11,605 nt of DNA from an uncultured Lachnospiraceae bacterium (GCA_946549155.1 CAMNQN010000098.1:1-11605); one strand, 5' to 3'; numbered from the stretch's first letter, positions 1-6,470 are shown. The notes: generated by a model from the sequence alone, not told the origin. Made by a program: numbers and translations.

Positions 1-2
1 AT

Positions 3-407
3 ATGCTCTCGCTTCGCAGCCGATTGTCTGCTGTTATGCAGCAGGACAGTCATGCCGTAAATGGCAGTTATAAAATTAGAAGCTTGTACTTTGACAATTT
101 TCGAGATAAAGCATTGCTTGAAAAAATGAACGGTGTAAATACACGGGAAAAATTTCGTATCCGCTATTATAACGATGATCTGTCCTTAATTCTACTTGAA
201 AAGAAGAGTAAGATTAACGGTTTGTGCAGTAAAGAACAAGCGGTCATCACATTAGAAGAAGCTCGGCTTATCGCAAACAAAGACATTGAAAGCCTTTCCA
301 TAAGCGAAAAGTCGCTTGTGAAAGAGCTTTGTTACAAGATACGAACCGAAGGACTTGAACCCAAAACAATCGTGGACTATATACTCCAGCTATTCCAATA
401 TCTTTGA
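3..407 (+). pseudogene. VTC-domain polyphosphate polymerase-like protein, 3'-truncated remnant
   Basis: Bacterial VTC-domain proteins resemble the catalytic tunnel of yeast Vtc4, which makes polyphosphate from nucleotide; the bacterial members are mostly uncharacterised. Visible here are family blocks with the basic and acidic tunnel residues: IRSLYFDN, then REKFRIRYYN, then LEKKSKINGL, then PKTIVDY. The gene is broken at both ends. The first Met sits at the window edge in mid-domain, so the true start lies upstream. After PKTIVDY (tyrosine codon at 378-380) similarity stops and the frame runs ten more codons to TGA at 405-407. A complete VTC domain would continue for roughly another 100 residues. 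Immediately after the break the sequence matches a different family in another frame (see the CotH remnant). This is likely inactive. The family call is confident; loss of function is inferred. Confidence 0.8.
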
Positions 408-1335
408 TAATGCTAAGACGGACATTTCAGATGCGGACAAAGACCGTTTAATTGCTTCTCTTAAAAAGTTGAATGAAAACAACAGCATTGAGGAAGTTGT
501 GAATGTAGAGGAGGTCATACGCTACTTTGTGGTGCATAATTTTGTCTGTAACTTTGACAGCTACACCGACTCAATGATGCACAACTATTATCTCTATGAA
601 GAAGAGGGTCAGCTTTCTATGATCCCGTGGGACTACAATCTTGCATTTGGCGGTTTTGTGGGAGGCCCGGATGCAACAAGCCTTGTAAATTATCCCATTG
701 ACACGCCCGTATCAGGCGGAACCGTAGAATCAAGACCGATGCTCTCTTGGATTTTTGAAAGCGAAGAATATACCGAGCTTTATCATCAGTATTTTGCCGA
801 GTTTATTTCGCAGTATTTCGATAGCGGATATTTCGTGGAAATGATAGATGATGTTAAGACTATAATTTCTCCCTATGTAGAGAGCGACCCTACAAAATTC
901 TGTACCTATGAAGAATTTGAACAAGGAATTGATACACTCAAAGAGTTTTGCCTGCTCCGTGCAGAGAGCGTAACCGCCCAGCTGAACGGGACGATTGCAT
1001 CCACCTCCGATAATCAGGAGAAAGAAACTTTGATGGATGCTTCTAATCTTTCTATCTCTGATATGGGCAGTATGGATGGTGGACAGGGCGGTGGTATGAG
1101 TAGACCGGATAATAACGGTCAAGGTCAAATGCCCGATATGCCACGAGATGGCAATATGCAGGGCTTTTTGCAGGAAGGCGGCAGGCAAGGAATGGTGCCT
1201 CCCGATCATAGCGATGGGCAAACGGAAAATCAAGGAAACACATTGAATTCTAATTCTTATCTGATGCTTGGTGTATGTGTCGCGATTTTGCTTATAGGAT
1301 TACTTTCTGCGCTGCTTTACAAAAAGCGGGTTTAA
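355..1335 (+). pseudogene. CotH-kinase-like surface protein, 5'-truncated remnant
   Basis: CotH-family proteins are atypical protein kinases; in clostridia many are secreted, membrane-anchored proteins found beside VTC and DUF4956 genes. Recognisable homology begins at SSYSNIFDNAK (about base 385). It continues through RYFVVHNFVCNFDSYT, HNYYLYE and MIPWDYNLAFGGF, the part of the domain that carries the catalytic and metal-binding aspartates in studied CotH kinases. A Gly/Met/Pro/Asp-rich linker follows (bases about 1060-1230), then one hydrophobic segment (about 1254-1320) and a short basic KKRV tail, which suits an extracellular domain anchored at its C-terminus. The N-terminal half of the kinase domain and any signal peptide are absent; upstream sequence belongs to a VTC gene in another frame. 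No ribosome binding site precedes a credible start. Codons are A/T-richer than in the genes to the right. Probably non-functional. Confidence 0.8.
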
Positions 1336-1366
1336 TGTTAGGAAAGTTTTAACGGGTTTGGTGCAT

Positions 1367-2005
1367 TCAATGAGGAAAGCGCTTCAGCCAGCAGTCGGCA
1401 AGCAGACGGTTTCCTCTTTCCGTAAGGTGAATACCGTCCGGAGTGATTGCAGAGGCGCCCTCCATCCGGGCTGCGTTTTCGAGGACATCCTGCAGGGGCA
1501 GAAACGTACCTCCGTAGCGGCGGGCGATGGATTGGATGTGGGAAGAGAGCTTTTTTCTCCAGGGCATCCAGAGCTGATAGTTTTCCGGGCAGGGGAAGAG
1601 AAAGGGTTCCATCAGGAGGAACTGCCGGATGTTGTAATCAAGAAAATCCGTGACCAGATCCTCATAGGTTCTGGCAAAGTCCAACACAGCGCCATTGATC
1701 CAGGAATCAGAATGGCCGCAGTCCATCCAGGCGCCTACGTCGTTGATTCCAACCAGAACAGAGACGGTATCCCAGCGGGATTTGTTCGGAAGGCTCTGCC
1801 ACATACCGTAAACCCGGGAAACAGTAAAGCCGTCAATGCCCTTATTGGAGACCAGAAATTTAGCTGCGGCATCGAAACAGCAGGAACCATTGGGATCTGA
1901 ATTTAATTTTTCATAAATCATCCGCACATATCCTTCTCCTAAATTTTCCGGATCAAAGCAGTGATACGCATCTGTGATGCTGTCCCCCAAAAATAAAAGC
2001 TTCAT
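1367..2005 (-). CDS. SGNH/GDSL-family hydrolase
   Basis: This is a 212-residue single-domain serine esterase/lipase-like hydrolase. Block I is GDSIT with the nucleophile Ser9, glycines of block II lie near 56-59, block III is GIND (86-89, Asn88 for the oxyanion hole), and block V is DGIH with Asp190 and His193 completing the triad. There is no signal peptide or membrane segment, so it is expected to be cytoplasmic. The start at 2005 is chosen because MKLLFLGDSIT is the usual family N-terminus and a GGGAGG site lies 6-7 bases upstream on this strand; a longer in-frame extension to 2071 lacks support. The substrate cannot be read from sequence; relatives deacylate sugars, lipids or esters. The gene converges on the CotH remnant with a 31-base gap and is transcribed away from scfA. 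Confidence 0.88.
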   Translation of the reverse strand: MKLLFLGDSITDAYHCFDPENLGEGYVRMIYEKLNSDPNGSCCFDAAAKFLVSNKGIDGFTVSRVYGMWQSLPNKSRWDTVSVLVGINDVGAWMDCGHSDSWINGAVLDFARTYEDLVTDFLDYNIRQFLLMEPFLFPCPENYQLWMPWRKKLSSHIQSIARRYGGTFLPLQDVLENAARMEGASAITPDGIHLTERGNRLLADCWLKRFPH

Positions 2006-2042
2006 AACGGCCTCCCTGATAAAAGTTGGTTTTATGGAACCT

Positions 2043-2071
2043 ATTTTAATATACAGAAGGAGAATGTGCAA
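2043..2071 (-). promoter_or_regulatory. Candidate promoter of the SGNH hydrolase gene
   Basis: Read on the minus strand: TTGCAC (2071-2066), a 17-base spacer, then TAAAAT (2048-2043). The -10 is five of six to consensus and the -35 only three of six. It would start RNA near 2036, about 30 bases before the hydrolase start codon. The position is plausible but the -35 match is weak. Confidence 0.4.
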
Positions 2072-2157
2072 TGGGGGAACTTCGTGTTTTGTTAATTGGC
2101 GGGACGCAGGAAAAGACGGGGCCGGGCGGGCAGATGCCTCTTCCTGCGTCCAGGTAA
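2071..2157 (+). CDS. Doubtful 28-codon ORF with a good ribosome binding site
   Basis: An ATG at 2071 is preceded by AAGGAG (2057-2062) with an 8-base spacer, which is ideal geometry. The frame encodes 28 residues beginning MGELRVLLIGG and ending in PLPASR, then TAA at 2155-2157. I do not recognise it. The opening resembles the first beta strand and glycine turn of a nucleotide-binding fold, so it could be the stub of a decayed gene. Most of it lies inside the palindrome 2081-2172, so its codons may only reflect that repeat. It diverges from the hydrolase gene and ends about 70 bases before the scfA promoter. It could equally be a chance ORF. Confidence 0.2.
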   Translation: MGELRVLLIGGTQEKTGPGGQMPLPASR

Positions 2158-2172
2158 TTAACCAAACACGAA
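2081..2172. repeat. 92-bp imperfect palindrome (32-bp arms)
   Basis: Bases 2081-2112 pair with 2141-2172. The outer nine pairs and the inner eleven pairs (GGACGCAGGAA against TTCCTGCGTCC) are perfect. Only four of 32 positions deviate, one of them a G-U wobble in RNA. The 28-base centre is G+C-rich and holds a small GGC-agat-GCC stem. No T-run follows on either strand, so it is not a standard intrinsic terminator. It lies between two divergent genes. A small palindromic mobile unit or a stable RNA/DNA structure are both possible. Confidence 0.75.
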
Positions 2173-2226
2173 TACAGTGTGCAGCATCAAATTCTGTAAA
2201 TAAGGAAAAAAAGGACGAAAAAGAGC

Positions 2227-2255
2227 TTTAAAAATGAAAATACCTATGATATAAT
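2227..2255 (+). promoter_or_regulatory. Extended -10 sigma-A promoter of scfA
   Basis: TTTAAA (2227-2232) is followed by a 17-base spacer and a perfect TATAAT (2250-2255). The spacer ends in TG plus one base, giving a consensus extended -10 element (TGATATAAT, 2247-2255) that compensates for the four-of-six -35. Transcription should begin near 2262, leaving a leader of about 70 bases before the scfA start codon. Confidence 0.8.
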
Positions 2256-2265
2256 CGACCCATGG

Positions 2266-2305
2266 GCTGCGTGAACCGGTCTGAAATTCCGGGTTTGTAC
2301 GCAGC
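2266..2305 (+). promoter_or_regulatory. Hairpin at the 5' end of the scfA leader
   Basis: GCTGCGT (2266-2272) pairs perfectly with ACGCAGC (2299-2305). Inside it, AACC-GG (2274-2279) pairs with CC-GGTT (2289-2295) with one bulged G. The hairpin begins within a few bases of the predicted RNA start and ends about 16 bases before the AGGAGG site. That position suits a 5' stabilising element or a translation-control structure. No U-run follows, so it is not a terminator. Confidence 0.55.
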
Positions 2306-2333
2306 GAGAATCTGAAAAAAGGAGGCTTTTATT

Positions 2334-2477
2334 ATGAAACATATCAAAACGCTGAATACCAAGTCTTTGCAGAACACTCTGAAAAAGGGTGGATGCGGAG
2401 AGTGCCAGACTTCCTGCCAGTCTGCATGTAAGACCAGCTGCACGGTTGGAAATCAGACCTGCGAGAACAATAAATAG
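2334..2477 (+). CDS. scfA: SCIFF RiPP precursor peptide (six cysteines in forty-five)
   Basis: The 47-residue peptide opens MKHIKTLNTKSLQNTLKKGG and then has cysteines at 21, 24, 28, 32, 36 and 43, ending in ENNK. This is the near-invariant SCIFF precursor of Clostridia. In characterised homologues the partner radical SAM enzyme joins the sulfur of Cys32 to Thr37 in a thioether crosslink; both residues are present at the same numbers here. The N-terminal, lysine-rich half is the expected leader bound by the maturase. The ATG at 2334 has GGAGG (2321-2325) 8 bases upstream, behind an extended -10 promoter. Its maturase starts 241 bases downstream. The biological role of mature SCIFF is not known to me. 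The gene is short enough to be missed by length-filtered gene callers. Confidence 0.97.
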   Translation: MKHIKTLNTKSLQNTLKKGGCGECQTSCQSACKTSCTVGNQTCENNK

Positions 2478-2490
2478 GAAATCTGTATCT

Positions 2491-2547
2491 GGGCTGCCGC
2501 GGGGTGGGACGGTCAGAAAACCGTTAGCGACCACTGCGGCGGCCCAT
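2491..2547 (+). promoter_or_regulatory. Large hairpin between scfA and scfB (stabiliser or attenuator)
   Basis: GGGCTGCCGC (2491-2500) pairs with GCGGCGGCCC (2536-2545) over ten pairs including one G-U. Inside, GGTGG (2503-2507) pairs with CCACT (2531-2535), and ACGGT (2509-2513) with ACCGT (2520-2524) around a six-base loop. The structure starts 14 bases after the scfA stop and is followed only by ATCTTT, a poor U-run. That suggests partial termination or 3'-end protection, giving more peptide mRNA than enzyme mRNA. The effect is inferred; the pairing is visible. Confidence 0.65.
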
Positions 2548-2718
2548 CTTTAAGTCGCCGGGGCTTCTGCATATTTTCACTGTGGCGCCTGATAGAGATA
2601 TCGGGTGTTTTGTTGTGGGTGAATGTGACGGCGGAGGGGCTGTTTGTGGAACCCCTTTGTGCTGTGGATGAAACTGCAGCAGAAAATGAATTTACTGGAA
2701 ATGGAAAGGGGATACATT

Positions 2719-4080
2719 GTGATCCATCAGTACAAAAATAATGGCTACAACATCATTCTGGATGTGAACAGCGGATCCGTCCATGTGGTGGACGACCTGG
2801 TATATGATGTGGTTGAGCTGTTGGAAAAAAAGAAAACAGAGGAGGAAGTCCTTTCCTCTTTGAAGGATAAATTTAAGGAAGCGGATCTGAAGGAGGCACT
2901 GGAGGAGTGCAATGCTCTGAAGGAGGCCGGCGTCCTGTTTTCGGAGGATATTTACCGGGATGCGGTTCTGGATTTTAAAGCCAGAAAGACTGTGGTGAAG
3001 GCACTGTGTCTGCACATTGCCCACGATTGCAACCTGGCCTGCAAATACTGCTTTGCGGAGGAGGGGGAGTACCATGGCCGCAGAGCCCTTATGAGCTATG
3101 AGGTGGGGAAAAAGGCGCTGGATTTTCTGATTGCCAACTCCGGCAGCCGAAGAAACCTGGAAGTGGACTTCTTTGGCGGGGAGCCTCTGATGAACTGGCA
3201 GGTGGTGAAGGACCTGGTGAAGTACGGCAGGGAGCAGGAAAAGATACATAATAAGAATTTCCGCTTTACGCTGACCACCAACGGTGTGCTCCTAAACGAC
3301 GAGGTGATGGAGTTCTGCAATAAAGAGATGGGAAATGTGGTGCTGAGCCTGGACGGCCGGAAGGAGATTCACGACCGGATGCGTCCCTTCCGCAATGGAA
3401 AGGGCAGCTATGATCTGGTGGTTCCCAAATTTCAGAAGTTTGCGGACAGCCGGGGGCAGGAACGCTACTATGTGAGAGGAACCTTTACCAGAAATAATCT
3501 GGATTTTGCCGAGGATGTACTGCATTTTGCAGACCTTGGGTTTAAGCAGATTTCTGTGGAGCCGGTGGTGGCTTCCCCGGAGGAGCCCTACGCCCTGCGG
3601 GAGGAGGATATCCCCAGGATCTGTCAGGAGTATGATAAGCTGGCCCGGGAGATGATTCGCCGGGAAAAGGAGGGGAAGGGCTTTACCTTCTTCCACTTTA
3701 TGATTGATCTTACGGGAGGCCCCTGTGTCTACAAGCGTATGTCCGGCTGCGGCTCCGGTACGGAGTATCTGGCTGTGACGCCCTGGGGCGACCTGTATCC
3801 CTGTCATCAGTTTGTGGGGCAGGAGGAGTTCCTGATGGGAAATGTGGATCAGGGAATTACCCGTCCCGATATCGTGGATCAGTTTAAGGGCTGCAACGTC
3901 TATGCCAAGGAAAAATGTCAGAACTGTTTCGCAAAGTTTTACTGCAGCGGAGGCTGTGCCGCCAATTCCTACAATTTCCACGGCAGCCTTTATGATGCGT
4001 ATGATATTGGCTGTGAACTCCAGCGCAAGCGCGTGGAGTGCGCCATTATGATAAAAGCTGCTCTGGCGGAGGAGAGCTAG
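2719..4080 (+). CDS. scfB: SCIFF maturase: radical SAM/SPASM thioether-forming enzyme
   Basis: This cytoplasmic enzyme is expected to crosslink Cys32 and Thr37 of ScfA using S-adenosylmethionine and iron-sulfur clusters. Domains in order: an N-terminal peptide-binding RRE-like region (about 1-90, opening IHQYKNNGYNI), a radical SAM core with CNLACKYC (Cys104, Cys108, Cys111) and GGEP at 153-156, then a SPASM/twitch region with Cys336, Cys344, Cys362, Cys392 and the motif C-x2-C-x5-C-x3-C at 400, 403, 409 and 413, plus Cys432. The set is enough for the usual two auxiliary 4Fe-4S clusters. Length is 453 residues, normal for the family. I chose the GTG at 2719 because homologues start at (M)IHQYK and AAAGGGG lies 7 bases upstream; ATG 2701 and TTG 2644 are in frame but have poorer sites. 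secDF starts 59 bases downstream. Confidence 0.95.
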   Translation: MIHQYKNNGYNIILDVNSGSVHVVDDLVYDVVELLEKKKTEEEVLSSLKDKFKEADLKEALEECNALKEAGVLFSEDIYRDAVLDFKARKTVVKALCLHIAHDCNLACKYCFAEEGEYHGRRALMSYEVGKKALDFLIANSGSRRNLEVDFFGGEPLMNWQVVKDLVKYGREQEKIHNKNFRFTLTTNGVLLNDEVMEFCNKEMGNVVLSLDGRKEIHDRMRPFRNGKGSYDLVVPKFQKFADSRGQERYYVRGTFTRNNLDFAEDVLHFADLGFKQISVEPVVASPEEPYALREEDIPRICQEYDKLAREMIRREKEGKGFTFFHFMIDLTGGPCVYKRMSGCGSGTEYLAVTPWGDLYPCHQFVGQEEFLMGNVDQGITRPDIVDQFKGCNVYAKEKCQNCFAKFYCSGGCAANSYNFHGSLYDAYDIGCELQRKRVECAIMIKAALAEES

Positions 4081-4139
4081 TCCCGGTGAAAAGGGAAAGA
4101 GAAAAGCCAAAGTCAGAGTAAAAAAAAAGGAGAAAAACA

Positions 4140-6338
4140 ATGAACAAGAAAAAAGCAACATGGACTGCTGTCCTGATGGCTGTTCTGCTGGTGGTGGTTC
4201 TCATTACCGCCGCGGTAGGCTGGGGCCCCACGGGAACAGGAGCAGCGAAAAACATCAAGTTGGGCCTGGACCTGTCCGGCGGCGTTTCCATCACCTATCA
4301 GACGGTGGGAACCGAAAATCCTTCCGCGGAGGATATGGCGGATACGGTTTATAAGCTGCAGCAGCGTGTAAATAATTACAGCACGGAGGCTTCCGTTTAT
4401 CAGGAGGGAGCGAACCGGATCAATATTGAGATTCCCGGTGTTTCCGATGCCAACACGATTCTGGAGGAGCTGGGTAAGCCGGGATCTTTGACCTTCCAGC
4501 TGGAGGATGGCACCGTGATTCTTGACGGTACGGAGGTGGCCTCCGCACAGGCCGGTACGCAGAACGATTCCATGGGAAATTCCCAGCATGTGGTATCTCT
4601 GACCTTTTCGGATGCGGGAAAAACCGCCTTTGCCGAGGCTACCACCAACAACGTGGGAAAGAAAATCCACATCGTATATGACGGCGCATATATCAGCAGC
4701 CCGGTGGTAAATGAGGCGATTACCGACGGAAAATGTATTATTTCCGGCAGCTTTACGGCAGAGTCGGCAGCGAACCTGGCTTCCGCCATCCGCATCGGTT
4801 CCCTGTCCCTGGAGCTGGAGGAGATCCGTTCCAATGTGGTGGGCGCGCAGCTGGGCGAGGAGGCCATCTCCACCAGCCTGATTGCGGGCGCCATCGGTAT
4901 TCTCATCGTTATGCTGTTTATGATTATCGTCTACAAGCTGCCTGGCGTGATTGCGGCCCTGTCCCTTTTGATGTACACAGGGCTGGAGCTGGTGGCATTG
5001 AACGCCTTTGATATGACGCTGACCCTGGCTGGCATCGCCGGTGTAATTCTGTCCATCGGTATGGCTGTGGATGCCAATGTAATTATTTACGCCCGTATCC
5101 GGGAAGAAATCGCCGCCGGCAAGACGGTGCGCTCCGCCATTGACATCGGATTTAAGAAAGCCCTTTCCGCTATCATTGACGGAAATGTGACGACCCTGAT
5201 TGCGGCTGTTGTGTTGAACTTTATGGCCACCGGTTCCGTGAAGGGCTTCGCGCAGACGCTGGCTCTCGGTATCGTGGTATCTATGTTTACAGCCTGTGTG
5301 ATTTCCAGAATTCTGGTGAACTGCTCCTATGCCCTGGGCATGAAGGATGAAAAATATTTCGGCAGGGCCCTGGAGATCAAGACCATCAATTTCCTTGGAA
5401 AGAGAAATATCCTCTTTATCGTCGCGCTGGTATTTATCCTGGCCGGTCCGGTTTCTATGCTGGCGAATAAGGCGGCCGGAAATGGCGTGCTGAACCTGAG
5501 CATGGAGTTTCGCGGCGGTACCTCCACGGATGTGACTTTCAATGAGGATTACAGTATCGCGGATATCGATGCAGACGTTAAGCCGGTGATCCAGGAGGTG
5601 ATCGGCGACGCGGAGATTCAGGCTCAGAAGGTAGCAGGCGGAAAAGAGATTATCTTTAAGACCAAGGTGCTCACTGTGGAACAGCGTCAGCAGCTGACGG
5701 AAAAGCTGGATGAGGCCTTCGGTATTGCAGAGTATACTGCGGAGAATGGGGAGACGGAAAAGAGCATCAGCTTTGAGACTATTTCCTCCACTATCAGTAA
5801 TGAGATGCGCAGCGACGCGGTGATCGCGGTGATCGTGGCGGTGCTGTGCATGCTGGTTTACATCTGGTTCCGGTTCTCTGACATCCGGTTTGCCAGCAGT
5901 GCAGTGCTGGCGTTATGCCATGATGTGCTTGTGGTTCTGACCTGCTACGCGGTGGTCCGCATTTCCGTGGGTAATACCTTTATTGCCTGTATGCTGACGA
6001 TTGTAGGTTATTCCATCAACGCCACCATCGTGATCTTTGACCGTATCCGCGAGAATTTGAAGCTGCGGACGAAAAAGGATACGCTGGAGGAGATCGTAAA
6101 CAGAAGTATTTCTCAGACGCTGACCAGAAGTATTTATACGTCCTTTACCACCTTTGTGACTGTTGCGGCGCTGTATATTCTTGGGGTTCCCTCCATCAAG
6201 GAGTTTGCCCTGCCGCTGATGGTAGGTATTATTGCCGGAGGATATTCCTCCGTATGTATCACAGGCGCTCTGTGGTATCTGATGCGCAGGCGCGCGGAGA
6301 AAAGCGGTAAGATTGCGGTGGAAGGAAAGAATAAGTAG
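4140..6338 (+). CDS. secDF: Fused protein-export membrane protein SecDF
   Basis: SecDF uses the proton or sodium gradient to help draw proteins through SecYEG from the extracytoplasmic side. At 732 residues this is a single-chain SecD-SecF fusion, the size of the Bacillus form. TM1 is about residues 8-28; the extracytoplasmic P1 region runs to about 235 and contains LGLDLSGG and SGSFTAESAANLASAI. A six-helix SecD bundle has GMAVDANVIIYARIREE with the conserved transport Asp at 311. The SecF half starts near 415, has FRGGTSTDV, and then its membrane bundle. The SecF signature reads GYSINATIVIFDRIREN: Ala628 replaces the usual Asp, while Asp634 and Arg663 are kept. AAGGAG (4127-4132) precedes the ATG. 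It sits 59 bases after scfB, apparently in the same operon, and ends at a strong terminator. Confidence 0.96.
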   Translation: MNKKKATWTAVLMAVLLVVVLITAAVGWGPTGTGAAKNIKLGLDLSGGVSITYQTVGTENPSAEDMADTVYKLQQRVNNYSTEASVYQEGANRINIEIPGVSDANTILEELGKPGSLTFQLEDGTVILDGTEVASAQAGTQNDSMGNSQHVVSLTFSDAGKTAFAEATTNNVGKKIHIVYDGAYISSPVVNEAITDGKCIISGSFTAESAANLASAIRIGSLSLELEEIRSNVVGAQLGEEAISTSLIAGAIGILIVMLFMIIVYKLPGVIAALSLLMYTGLELVALNAFDMTLTLAGIAGVILSIGMAVDANVIIYARIREEIAAGKTVRSAIDIGFKKALSAIIDGNVTTLIAAVVLNFMATGSVKGFAQTLALGIVVSMFTACVISRILVNCSYALGMKDEKYFGRALEIKTINFLGKRNILFIVALVFILAGPVSMLANKAAGNGVLNLSMEFRGGTSTDVTFNEDYSIADIDADVKPVIQEVIGDAEIQAQKVAGGKEIIFKTKVLTVEQRQQLTEKLDEAFGIAEYTAENGETEKSISFETISSTISNEMRSDAVIAVIVAVLCMLVYIWFRFSDIRFASSAVLALCHDVLVVLTCYAVVRISVGNTFIACMLTIVGYSINATIVIFDRIRENLKLRTKKDTLEEIVNRSISQTLTRSIYTSFTTFVTVAALYILGVPSIKEFALPLMVGIIAGGYSSVCITGALWYLMRRRAEKSGKIAVEGKNK

Positions 6339-6368
6339 TCTAAAAGGGCATAGGCCCTGAGGAGAACG

Positions 6369-6440
6369 ACGCCTCTCTGTCCGGACTGGCAGCTTCCAGA
6401 GATGGAACGCGGCGGACAGCGGGGCGTTTTGTTTTTTGAT
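6369..6440 (+). terminator. Intrinsic terminator after secDF
   Basis: Left arm 6369-6383 pairs with right arm 6413-6427 over 15 positions with one mismatch and one G-U, beginning ACGCC and closing GGCGT. TTTTGTTTTTT follows directly (6427-6437). The long loop carries its own stem, TTCCA (6394-6398) against TGGAA (6403-6407), capped by a GAGA tetraloop. It ends the scfA-scfB-secDF unit, at least in part. A smaller stem, AGGGC/GCCCT (6345-6358), lies just upstream. Confidence 0.85.
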
Positions 6441-6470
6441 ACGCAAGGTTGTTTTCATTAGGAGGACGGA

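Noticed and set aside
1358..1900. 180-codon plus-strand frame opposite the SGNH hydrolase
   Set aside because: The minus strand carries the full Ser-Asp-His SGNH blocks and a good ribosome site; the plus-strand frame shows neither a domain nor a ribosome binding site.
2064..2231. 55-codon ORF starting MCNGGTSCF upstream of scfA, considered as a second cysteine-bearing RiPP precursor
   Set aside because: The AAGGAG lies only one base from this ATG, too close to initiate. Its cysteines follow no SCIFF-like spacing, and the frame runs through the palindrome.
3292..4161. 289-codon minus-strand frame opposite scfB
   Set aside because: It lies antisense to conserved radical SAM/SPASM motifs, has no recognisable domain, and its hydrophobic start only mirrors the lysine-rich scfB-secDF spacer.
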